Shown: positions 1-5,076 of the stretch, one piece after another
How positions within the stretch are numbered: position 1 is the first letter of the stretch
Layout of the letters: the number at the start of each line of letters is the position of its first letter
Assembly: GCA_036566745.1 (NCBI GenBank)
Contig: DATCVR010000187.1
Coordinates: forward strand, 1 to 29,791
Length of the DNA stretch: 29,791 nucleotides
Source of the DNA: DATCVR01 sp036566745
Lineage (GTDB): Bacteria > Actinomycetota > Actinomycetes > Jiangellales > Jiangellaceae
Reading direction: 5' to 3'
Notes under the pieces: model-generated
Told to the model about the DNA's origin: nothing
What the model saw: the letters and a program-made list of their open reading frames with translations, nothing else
Databases searched by the model: none
Translations under genes and position numbers: made by a program

Positions 1-209
1 GTGGCTGTGATCGTCGCAAGACCCCACAGCTCCCAACTGAGCATGGTCTTCCGCGTGACGAACGCGATCTCCAGATCGCTGATCGACTCGTCCTCGACGA
101 TCCTGTGTTTCTTGCCCGTCAGGAACCGCGCGAGAGCAGCACGGGCATCTGCGGGCGGAAGGGCGACGTCGATGCTGCTGCTGGCCAGGGAGGACACGCC
201 GCGCACCAT
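1..209 (-). CDS. Partial hypothetical protein, last visible gene of the ychF-linked array (C-terminus beyond window edge)
   Basis: The minus strand is open from an ATG at 209 to the window edge, giving 69 codons without a stop. The peptide begins MVRGVSSLASSSIDVAL and includes acidic/hydrophobic stretches such as RIVEDESISDLEIAF and the Trp pair SWELWG. It reads like a real soluble protein, with no signal peptide or membrane helix in the visible part. The start is preceded by CCTGGGGGTTGAT, a good ribosome binding site that also matches the right half of the ~50-bp repeat found before the other ORFs here. I do not recognise the family. The opposite-strand frame over the same bases has arginine-rich, shadow-like composition. 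Confidence 0.6.
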   Translation of the reverse strand, partial: MVRGVSSLASSSIDVALPPADARAALARFLTGKKHRIVEDESISDLEIAFVTRKTMLSWELWGLATITA

Positions 210-259
210 ATCAACCCCCAGGCGGGCGCGGCCACTTTATGACGATTGATGCGTTTCCG
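210..259 (-). repeat. Array repeat R8 (right half clear, left half degenerate)
   Basis: Directly before the ATG at 209 the minus strand reads GTGGCCGCGCCCGCCTGGGG followed by GTTGAT. This lines up with the end of repeat R3 (GTAGCCGGCACGTCTGGGGG, then GTGAGA before its ATG). The left half of the ~50-bp unit is not convincing, so this copy is the least complete. It provides the ribosome binding site of the edge gene. Confidence 0.4.
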
Positions 260-340
260 TGACAAACGCGACGACCCGGCGACCTGCGGTCGACCATCAC
301 GTCGCCTCCAACGTGCGAGCTGCGTCGCCTGACCTGCCGT

Positions 341-390
341 CCCGACCACGCCGACCGAAGCTCGACATTGCACCTGAACTCGATCACGTC
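341..390 (-). repeat. Array repeat R7, downstream of the first membrane-protein gene
   Basis: Twenty bases after the stop of the 411-905 gene the minus strand reads GACGTGATCGAGTTCAGGTG, 15 of 20 bases identical to the ychF 3' end at 2999. Read in the matching frame it would encode DVIEFRCNV, close to the YchF C-terminal DVVEFRF. The right half is degenerate. No convincing gene follows between here and the next start at 209 (about 130 bases), only a possible 29-codon frame from an ATG at 297. Confidence 0.55.
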
Positions 391-410
391 GTGGTCCGTC
401 CACGTCGGCC

Positions 411-905
411 TCAGGCCCGGACAGCGGCGATCTTTTGACCGGAGACGGCACCTGGATCGTCGATCATCACGCGAGCCTCGCGGGCGGCGAGTGTGACGCC
501 GTTCGGCGACTCGAACCCTGCGTCACGATAGGCGCGCTGGTGGCGACTGATCGACGCTCGCAGGATAACGCCCGTGCTCATGGCGGCGAGAACAACGAAG
601 GCGAGCGACCCCGCCGCCAGGAAGCCGGTGTCGACGCCGACCCATGGCAGAACGATCCCGAGCACGATCCCTGCCAGGGCCGCATAGACCAGGTACAGGA
701 AGACCTTCGACAGCCGCTCACCAGAGGCGCTGGAACGCCGCAGGCCCACCTCCATCGCATCGATCTCCTCGATCGTCGGCGTCCGCGTGGTCGCGTACCG
801 CTGGAACAACTGTTGGTGTTCAGCGTCCCCCCGAGACCGCTGCTTGATCACCGTTCCATCGGCGGCGATGTGCCACTGGATCGTCCAACGCTTCGCCGTT
901 GCCAT
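411..905 (-). CDS. Small two-helix membrane protein of unknown family (array paralogue 1)
   Basis: 164 residues from an ATG at 905 with GGAGG-type signal GATGGAGGCGGC upstream. An N-terminal soluble part carries WHIAADGTVIK (about residues 11-21) and RYATTR (36-41). Two hydrophobic segments follow, about residues 68-89 and 94-112, then a short tail with FES, EARVMI, DPG and SG. The next gene upstream (972-1499) has the same layout and the same motifs, so the two are diverged paralogues. I do not recognise the family; the WHIAADG block looks like a small beta-rich domain facing one side of the membrane. The gene is co-directional with ychF and flanked by array repeats R6 and R7. Confidence 0.75.
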   Translation of the reverse strand: MATAKRWTIQWHIAADGTVIKQRSRGDAEHQQLFQRYATTRTPTIEEIDAMEVGLRRSSASGERLSKVFLYLVYAALAGIVLGIVLPWVGVDTGFLAAGSLAFVVLAAMSTGVILRASISRHQRAYRDAGFESPNGVTLAAREARVMIDDPGAVSGQKIAAVRA

Positions 906-960
906 GCAGTGCCGCCTCCATCGTCACGCTAGCTGTCGATCCGTGGACCTTCACTTGCCA
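906..960 (-). repeat. Array repeat R6, between the two membrane-protein paralogues (weak copy)
   Basis: This gap shares the AGGTCC block at the expected distance with repeat R2 and ends in TGGAGGCGGC, the position of the CTGGNGG block in better copies, just before the ATG at 905. The first ten bases do not match the consensus. It is placed here mainly by position: it starts 11 bases after the stop of the 972-1499 gene. Confidence 0.35.
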
Positions 961-971
961 GCGCTCCAGCA

Positions 972-1499
972 TCAGTGCCCTTCGTCGCTGGCGCCACGTC
1001 CGGAGATGGTTCCCGGAGCGTTGATCATTGCCTGCGCCTCGGGCTCCTTGAGGACCTTGGGTGTCGACGACTCGAACCCCCCATTGACGTGGATGCGATC
1101 GAAGCGGCGACGCATCACGCCTGGGACGAGTACCACGCCGAGCACACCGACAGCGACAAGAGGGATCGATACAGCGAGCAGCACGGTCGCCACCGCGCTG
1201 TTGACACCGAGCCAGGGCAGGACGAGCCATCCGAGCACGACGCCCACCACGCCCCCGCAAGCCGGGCGGAACAGCATGGCGCTAAGCCGGTCGAAGAAGG
1301 CGTTGGACCGAGCGAGGTCCTCGTCCAAGGCGTGCAGGTCCGAGAGCTCCAGGCGCCGGGTAGTGGCATAGCGGAGATACGTCTGGCCTGGCGGCGGATC
1401 GCGCTGCGGGTTCGAATGATCCAGCGCCTTCGGATACGACTTGATCACCGAGCCGTCGGCCGCGATGTGCCACTGGCCGTGCGCGGTCCTATCGCTCAT
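972..1499 (-). CDS. Small two-helix membrane protein of unknown family (array paralogue 2)
   Basis: 175 residues from an ATG at 1499, preceded by GAGGG six bases away. Shared with paralogue 1: WHIAADGSVIK near residue 10, YLRYATTR near residue 41, a helical linker with a Leu/Asp/Glu pattern, two long hydrophobic segments (about residues 74-97 and 102-126), and a tail matching FESxxxxxLxxxEAxxMIxxPGxxSG. Overall identity is modest, so the duplication is old or the two copies arrived separately. Both lie in the same direction as ychF with an array repeat on each side. Function unknown; a membrane-anchored effector, immunity or sensing protein would all be compatible, and nothing in the sequence decides. 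Confidence 0.75.
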   Translation of the reverse strand: MSDRTAHGQWHIAADGSVIKSYPKALDHSNPQRDPPPGQTYLRYATTRRLELSDLHALDEDLARSNAFFDRLSAMLFRPACGGVVGVVLGWLVLPWLGVNSAVATVLLAVSIPLVAVGVLGVVLVPGVMRRRFDRIHVNGGFESSTPKVLKEPEAQAMINAPGTISGRGASDEGH

Positions 1500-1550
1500 C
1501 GAGCCCTCGTTCTACCGCCGGATGGGTTCCATGTCGGACTCGACCATACC
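1500..1550 (-). repeat. Array repeat R5, between remnant gene and paralogue 2
   Basis: The minus strand reads GGTATGGTCGAGTCCGACAT, then ends with CATCCGGCGGTAGAACGAGG and the ATG at 1499. It shares GGTCGAGT-CCG and CATCYGGYGG with ychF end R1 and with R2. It starts 12 bases after the stop of the remnant and is 51 bases long up to the next start codon. Confidence 0.55.
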
Positions 1551-1561
1551 GAGTGGAGCTA

Positions 1562-1671
1562 TCAGGCCCGACAGCGGCGATCGGCGGGGGACCCTGCCTC
1601 ACGATCCGGGTGGTCGAGCAGCGCTGGACGGCAACGCGCCACCGGCTCGTGCAACCGTTCGCTGTTGCCAT
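1562..1671 (-). pseudogene. Remnant of a third copy of the two-helix membrane protein, with most of the gene deleted
   Basis: The first 36 bases from the ATG at 1671 match the start of the 411-905 gene at 29 of 36 positions (ATGGCAACAGCGAAC versus ATGGCAACGGCGAAG at the beginning). The last bases, GATCGCCGCTGTCGGGCCTGA, match its end (GATCGCCGCTGTCCGGGCCTGA) except for one missing C. Only about 50 unrelated bases lie between, so roughly 385 bp of the reading frame are gone. The single-base loss and the changed interior put the original stop out of frame. A good ribosome binding site (GGGAGGAAGCGC) still precedes the ATG. This is decay inside the array, not a functional small gene. Confidence 0.75.
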
Positions 1672-1720
1672 GCGCTTCCTCCCGCCAGGGGTTGTTCCGT
1701 GGCGGTTAGTCCACGACGTC
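1672..1720 (-). repeat. Array repeat R4b, directly before the remnant start
   Basis: GACGTCGTGGACTAACCGCC, then a stretch containing AACAAC, then CCCTGGCGGGAGGAAGCGC up to the ATG. The first eight bases, the CCGC, AACAAC and CTGG-GG blocks align with the ychF end R1, and the length (49) matches the 50 bases of R1 and R2. It contains an inverted pair CCGCCA / TGGCGG separated by 12 bases, a possible folded recombination-site core. Confidence 0.65.
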
Positions 1721-1734
1721 GGCTCAGCCCTGGC

Positions 1735-1774
1735 GGCTTCTCCGCTAGACGTTGAACCGGAACTCGACCCAATC
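1735..1774 (-). repeat. Array repeat R4a, in tandem with R4b (empty unit between them)
   Basis: The minus strand reads GATTGGGTCGAGTTCCGGTT followed by CAACGTCTAGCGGAGAAGCC. It shares GTCGAGTTCCG exactly with the 3' end of ychF and then CGTCT-G-GG-AAG with a 4-base gap. In the ychF frame it encodes VEFRFNV and a TAG stop, which is how YchF proteins normally end. R4a and R4b start only 54 bp apart with no gene between, as if the unit between them had been lost. Confidence 0.6.
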
Positions 1775-1799
1775 TGTTTCAACCCCATGCCCGCGAGCA

Positions 1800-2264
1800 C
1801 TACGATCGGCCCGTCCGGCTGGCGACGTCGAACGTCGCGACCTCCCCGCCGGGAAGCACGATGAAGTCGTAACGTCGGTCGCCCTCTGAGCTGAGCAACT
1901 GCACGGAGCATGCCTCGTAGTGATCGTCCGGCTCAACGCGCAACACGCGGCCGTCCTCGAACACGATCTGCACCGTTCCAGCCTTGCTCACGGAGGCCGA
2001 GAGCACTCTGACGTTGTGCAAGTCGAGAAGCGGCCCGAGCGAAGTGGTGTTCTCGGGGTCGTATACGACGTCGACGCCATCGAAGCCGACAGTGAACGCC
2101 GTCTCGATCCGGATCTCCAACAGAGTGCTGATAATCAACGTGAATGCGAAGTCGATCCTCAACTGATCCACCTCGCCGACCTGGTCGCCCACCATGGCCG
2201 CCACAGGCAAGTCCCACCGGTCACCCTGATCGACCGGGCCAGACAGGGGCGATCCGCGACCCAT
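1800..2264 (-). CDS. DUF6188-like protein
   Basis: 154 residues from the ATG at 2264; a GTG two codons upstream is an alternative. The body fits the DUF6188 pattern as I know it: WDLPVAAMVGDQVGEV at the start, LRIDFAFTLII (a beta strand with alternating hydrophobics), a variable middle, then VFEDGRVLRVEPDDHYEAC and near the end LPGGEVATFDVAS, the family's PGGE-type C-terminal motif. The molecular role of this family is unknown to me. No signal peptide or membrane helix. The frame stays open about 100 codons upstream of the start, but that part is arginine- and serine-rich shadow of the neighbouring gene. The ribosome binding site GGGGGG sits in array repeat R3. Confidence 0.72.
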   Translation of the reverse strand: MGRGSPLSGPVDQGDRWDLPVAAMVGDQVGEVDQLRIDFAFTLIISTLLEIRIETAFTVGFDGVDVVYDPENTTSLGPLLDLHNVRVLSASVSKAGTVQIVFEDGRVLRVEPDDHYEACSVQLLSSEGDRRYDFIVLPGGEVATFDVASRTGRS

Positions 2265-2317
2265 TCTCACCCCCCAGACGTGCCGGCTACTTCTTGTGCC
2301 CGGAACCCGACCGCATC
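2265..2317 (-). repeat. Array repeat R3, before the DUF6188-like gene
   Basis: GATGCGGTCGGGTTCCGGGC, then a stretch a few bases longer than in other copies, then CGTCTGGGGGGTGAGA and the ATG. In the ychF-related frame it encodes DAVGFRAQEVAGTSGG and a stop, clearly parallel to the YchF tail DVVEFRFQTTSGG. It begins 23 bases after the stop of the 80-residue ORF. A flanking inverted pair CCGACC / GGTCGG (8-base spacer) overlaps its left end. Confidence 0.6.
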
Positions 2318-2340
2318 TCCGGTCGGTATCCGCGTCGACC

Positions 2341-2583
2341 TCACTCGAACGGCACCGTCTTGGTGCCAATCGAGGCAAGCACCCATACCTTGCGGCCAAG
2401 GAGCTGCTGGAGCACCTGCTCAAGCGAGCGAGCGTCGCCCATGCCCAGAAGACGCTCCTGTTCCACGACGAAGATCCGCTCATCCTCGGACTCAACGGGG
2501 AGCGTGCGCAACTCTCCGTCGTAGCCCGCCAGCGAGAACGCCGCTCGAACCGCCTCCACCTGGCCAACCGAGAAGGCGGTCAT
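2341..2583 (-). CDS. Hypothetical protein, 80 residues
   Basis: The protein starts at ATG 2583 and ends KTVPFE. It begins MTAFSVGQVEAVRAAFSLAG, an amphipathic helix, followed by an acidic strand (GELRTLPVESEDERIFVVE) and a predicted helix around SLEQVLQQLLGRKVWVL, so a small alpha/beta domain is likely. No membrane segment, no cysteines. I do not recognise the family. Composition and codon use are those of a real gene, and the start is set by repeat R2, whose GGAAAGG lies 6 bases before the ATG. It is co-directional with the other array members. Confidence 0.65.
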   Translation of the reverse strand: MTAFSVGQVEAVRAAFSLAGYDGELRTLPVESEDERIFVVEQERLLGMGDARSLEQVLQQLLGRKVWVLASIGTKTVPFE

Positions 2584-2633
2584 CGCTTGGCCTTTCCGCC
2601 AGATGCTGGTTGGTGCCGGACCTCGACCACGTC
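2584..2633 (-). repeat. Array repeat R2, between zinc-ribbon gene and 80-residue gene
   Basis: GACGTGGTCGAGGTCCGGCA, CCAACCAGCATCTGGCGGAA, AGGCCAAGCG, exactly 50 bases up to the ATG. It aligns without gaps to the last 50 bases before the zinc-ribbon start (R1 in ychF) with 35 of 50 identities. In the ychF frame it encodes DVVEVRHQPASGGKAKR and a TGA stop that overlaps the next ATG, as the ychF stop overlaps the next GTG. The upstream gene's own stop codon overlaps the repeat's first bases. Confidence 0.75.
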
Positions 2634-2949
2634 AGCGCCACACATCCTGGTGCGGATGCAGTTCGATGAGCGCGTACAGCGTCCGCCCTGGCAGGTAGCG
2701 CTCACATTCAGGGCATCGAACTCGCCCGTCAGCTTCAACCATCCGCTCGCCGTCCGCCGGACAATGCCACCGACCACCCCATCGGACATCGGCCCCGTCG
2801 GGCCGGGCCGGCGGGGACTGGACGATTGCCTTCAACTCGGCCTGCACCGCCCGGGATAGCCCCATGCGGCCGCGTCGGCACGTGAGTTCCTCCGCGATGG
2901 TCTCCAGCCGATCACCACAACGAGGACACCGCAACGGAGGAGCTTTCAC
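2632..2949 (-). CDS. Zinc-ribbon protein, first ORF after ychF
   Basis: 105 residues from GTG 2949, overlapping the ychF stop by 4 bases (GTGA), so probably translationally coupled. Two Cys pairs form an N-terminal ribbon: CPRCG at residues 8-12 and a later Cys in LTCRRGRMGLS. A second set, WHCPADGERM and CPECERYLPG, makes a second metal site near residues 62-85. The tail TLYALIELHPH is His-bearing. This layout matches a common actinobacterial hypothetical zinc-ribbon family as I remember it; binding of zinc is inferred from the cysteine spacing, and the cellular role is unknown. It is the most ychF-proximal member of the array. Confidence 0.75.
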   Translation of the reverse strand: MKAPPLRCPRCGDRLETIAEELTCRRGRMGLSRAVQAELKAIVQSPPARPDGADVRWGGRWHCPADGERMVEADGRVRCPECERYLPGRTLYALIELHPHQDVWR

Positions 2950-4043
2950 TTCACGCTCTTGCCACCAGATGTTGTTTGGAAGCGGAACTCGACGACGTCG
3001 CCGTCGTTCATGACGTAGTCCTTGCCCTCGATCCGGACCAGCCCCTTCGCCTTGGCCGCGGCCATCGACCCGGCGTCGATGAGGTCGTCGAAGGAGACCA
3101 CTTCGGCCTTGATGAACCCGCGCTGGAAGTCGGTGTGGATCACGCCGGCGGCCTCGGGAGCGGTGGCGCCCTTGGGGATCGTCCAGGCGCGGGCTTCCTT
3201 CGGTCCTGCTGTCAGGTAGGTCTGCAGGCCGAGGGTGTCGAAGCCCACGCGGGCCAGCATGTCGAGGCCGGACTCCTCCTGGCCGATCGACTGGAGCAGT
3301 TCGAGCGCCTCGGCCTCGTCGAGTTCGCCGAGCTCGGCCTCGATCTTGGCGTCGAGGAAGATCGCCTCGGCCGGCGCGACCAGCGCGCGGAGGTCGGCCT
3401 TGAGGGTGTCGTCGGTGAGCTCGTCGTCGTCCATGTTGAAGACGTAGAGGAACGGCTTGGCCGTGAGCAGCTGGAGCTCGCGGAGGGGCTCGGGGTCGAG
3501 TCCGGCGGCGAAGACGGTGCGGCCGCTGTCGAGGACCTCCTTGGCCTGCTCGACCGCGGTGACGACGGCCTGCTTGTCCTTAGAGAGCCGGACTTCCTTC
3601 TGCAACCGCGGCAGCGACTTCTCGATGGTCTGGAGGTCGGCGAGGATCAGCTCGGTCTCGATCGTCTCCACATCGGACTTCGGCTCCACCCGGCCGTCCA
3701 CGTGGACCACGTCGGGGTCGGTGAACACCCGGATGACCTGGCAGATCGCCTCGGCCTCGCGGATGTTGGCGAGGAACTTGTTGCCCAGCCCCTGGCCTTC
3801 GGAAGCACCCTTCACGATGCCCGCGATGTCGACGAAACTGACCATGGCCGGGACGATCCGCGCCGACTCGAACACCTCGGCGAGCCGGCCGAGACGGGAG
3901 TCGGGGACGCCCACCACGCCGACGTTGGGCTCGATGGTGGCGAACGGATAGTTGGCCGCCAGCACGTCGTTCTTGGTCAGGGCGTTGAACAGCGTGGACT
4001 TGCCGACGTTGGGCAGGCCGACGATGCCGATGGTGAGGCTCAC
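2946..4043 (-). CDS. ychF: Redox-regulated/ribosome-binding ATPase-GTPase YchF (OLA1 family)
   Basis: 365 residues from GTG 4043, giving the usual N-terminus MSLTIGIVGLPNVGKST; a TTG three codons upstream (4052) is the longer alternative. Walker A GLPNVGKST lies at residues 9-17, switch II FVDIAGIVKGAS follows, and the G4 region reads FNMDDDEL, the altered base-specificity motif that lets this family prefer ATP. The C-terminal TGS domain (about residues 275-360) contains AWTIPKGATAPEAAGVIHTDFQ and GFIKAEVV. YchF binds ribosomes and is linked to stress and translation control. Odd: family members normally end FRFNV, whereas here the end is FRF followed by QTTSGGKSVK, and this altered end is the first repeat of the downstream array. 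No clear ribosome binding site, so possibly leaderless. Confidence 0.95.
   Translation of the reverse strand: MSLTIGIVGLPNVGKSTLFNALTKNDVLAANYPFATIEPNVGVVGVPDSRLGRLAEVFESARIVPAMVSFVDIAGIVKGASEGQGLGNKFLANIREAEAICQVIRVFTDPDVVHVDGRVEPKSDVETIETELILADLQTIEKSLPRLQKEVRLSKDKQAVVTAVEQAKEVLDSGRTVFAAGLDPEPLRELQLLTAKPFLYVFNMDDDELTDDTLKADLRALVAPAEAIFLDAKIEAELGELDEAEALELLQSIGQEESGLDMLARVGFDTLGLQTYLTAGPKEARAWTIPKGATAPEAAGVIHTDFQRGFIKAEVVSFDDLIDAGSMAAAKAKGLVRIEGKDYVMNDGDVVEFRFQTTSGGKSVK
2950..2999 (-). repeat. Array repeat R1, embedded in the 3' end of ychF
   Basis: GACGTCGTCGAGTTCCGCTT, CCAAACAACATCTGGTGGCA, AGAGCGTGAA: the last 50 bases before the GTG start of the zinc-ribbon gene. It encodes the YchF C-terminus (DVVEFRFQTTSGGKSVK). 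It is the copy against which the downstream repeats are recognised and would correspond to the anchoring attachment site if the array grows by insertion. Confidence 0.7.
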
Positions 4044-4119
4044 GGAGGTCAAGGGTACGTGCGTGCGGCCCGGTGTCCGAACCGGATCGCACCGCTCGCT
4101 CCGGGCCTGGCGGCAGGAG

Positions 4120-4138
4120 ATATACTAAGCGCGCATAT
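4120..4138 (+). promoter_or_regulatory. Probable promoter -10 and small dyad before the SRPBCC/MarR pair
   Basis: An AT-rich island in GC-rich surroundings carries TATACT at 4121-4126, a near-consensus -10 box, 35 bases before the ATG. The outer bases ATATAC and GCATAT form an imperfect dyad around TAAGCGC, a plausible site for the MarR protein encoded second in the pair. No matching -35 box is evident. Confidence 0.45.
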
Positions 4139-4160
4139 TTTCCCCGCCAAGGAGCTCGCC

Positions 4161-4589
4161 ATGTCGACCTGGAGTTTCCAGCACGCTCTGGTCAGTCCCG
4201 CGCCCGCCGACCAGGTCTGGGCGGTGCTGTCCGACGTCGAGACCTGGTCGGCGTGGGATCCCGACGTCGTCCGGTCGCGGCTCGACGGCCCGCTCGTCCA
4301 GGGAGTCACCGGCACTCTGCGTCCCGTGAGCGGACCGACCGTGCGGTTCACCGTCACACGACTCGAGCCCGGTCGGCGGCTGAGCGACGTCACCCGGCTA
4401 CCGCTCGCCCGGCTCGAGTTCGACCACGCGATCGAACCGGCCGGATCAGGGACCCGGCTGACCCACACCGTGACCATCACCGGGCCGGCGACGCCGGTGT
4501 TCGCCCGCGTGATCGGACGCAAGGTACGCGCGGGGCTACCCGGGGCGATGGCCGCGCTGGCCCGGCTGGCCGCGTCAGCTCGCGCATGA
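4161..4589 (+). CDS. SRPBCC (START/Bet v1-like) family protein
   Basis: 142 residues from ATG 4161 with AAGGAG seven bases upstream. The start STWSFQHALVSPAPADQVWAVLSDVETWSAWDP is the hallmark of polyketide-cyclase/SRPBCC folds: a first beta strand, then the V/F-W-x-x-L-x-D-x-x-x-W-x-x-W motif. A central FTVTRLEPGRRL and a C-terminal helix rich in Ala/Leu complete the domain. Such proteins bind small hydrophobic ligands in an internal cavity; the ligand here is unknown. The stop overlaps the start of a MarR-family gene (ATGA), so the two are co-translated, and a ligand-binding protein controlled by its partner regulator is a reasonable inference. Confidence 0.85.
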   Translation: MSTWSFQHALVSPAPADQVWAVLSDVETWSAWDPDVVRSRLDGPLVQGVTGTLRPVSGPTVRFTVTRLEPGRRLSDVTRLPLARLEFDHAIEPAGSGTRLTHTVTITGPATPVFARVIGRKVRAGLPGAMAALARLAASARA

Positions 4590-5020
4590 AGGGCTCGCGG
4601 TTCGCGGGGCCGGCCGACAGCCCCGGGTTCCTGCTGTGGCGCACGACCAACGCCTGGCAGCGAGCCGTTCGGGCAGCGCTGGGCCCTCTGGACCTCACCC
4701 ATGTCCAGTTCGTCGTGCTGGCGTCCCTGACCTGGCTCGACGACGCTTCGACCAGCCAGCGTCGGCTCGCGACCCAGGCCGGTCTCGACGAGATGATGAC
4801 CTCGCAGGTCGTGCGATCGCTCGAGACCCGAGGGCTGCTGACGCGCGGGCGGGACGTGGCCGACGGCCGGATTCGCACCCTCGCGGCGACCGCGCGGGGA
4901 CGCGAGTTGGCCACCGAGGCGGTGCGGGTGGTCGAGGCGGCCGACGGCCGGTTCTTCGCGGGCCTGGGCGACGATGCGCCGGCGTTCCTCTCCGCGCTGC
5001 GGGTTCTCGACGACAGCTGA
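4586..5020 (+). CDS. MarR-family transcriptional regulator
   Basis: 144 residues from ATG 4586. The winged-helix core is clear: FLLWRTTNAWQRAVRAALGPLDLTHVQFVVLASLTWL (dimer helix and first helix), TSQRRLATQAGLDEMMTSQVVRSLETRGLLTR (helix-turn-helix with the typical S-Q-V-x-R-x-L-E-x-R-G-L pattern) and a wing GRDVADGRIRTLAATARGREL with the D-x-R motif of MarR proteins. It probably represses its own two-gene operon through the AT-rich dyad at 4120-4138 (inference). The effector is unknown. Confidence 0.9.
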   Translation: MKGSRFAGPADSPGFLLWRTTNAWQRAVRAALGPLDLTHVQFVVLASLTWLDDASTSQRRLATQAGLDEMMTSQVVRSLETRGLLTRGRDVADGRIRTLAATARGRELATEAVRVVEAADGRFFAGLGDDAPAFLSALRVLDDS

Positions 5021-5076
5021 GCCCCGCCGGGCCGCGCCTCCCGGGTTCTGTCCGGGGTTCACGGCACAGTGGAGTC

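Noticed and set aside
1..249. Plus-strand open frame at the left edge
   Set aside because: Arginine- and serine-rich, antisense to a better minus-strand frame with natural composition and a ribosome binding site.
1489..1911. 140-codon minus-strand frame across the remnant and the DUF6188 end
   Set aside because: Runs through repeats and decayed sequence in a frame unrelated to the genes; only its final part coincides with the remnant start.
1..2999. Classical integron
   Set aside because: No intI-like gene in view, repeats lack recognisable attC R-boxes, and the anchor is the ychF coding end rather than an attI site; described instead as integron-like.
2976..4589. Very long plus-strand frame antisense to ychF and continuing into the SRPBCC gene
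   Set aside because: Its first 390 codons are a GC-rich shadow of ychF; only the last 142 codons are a gene.
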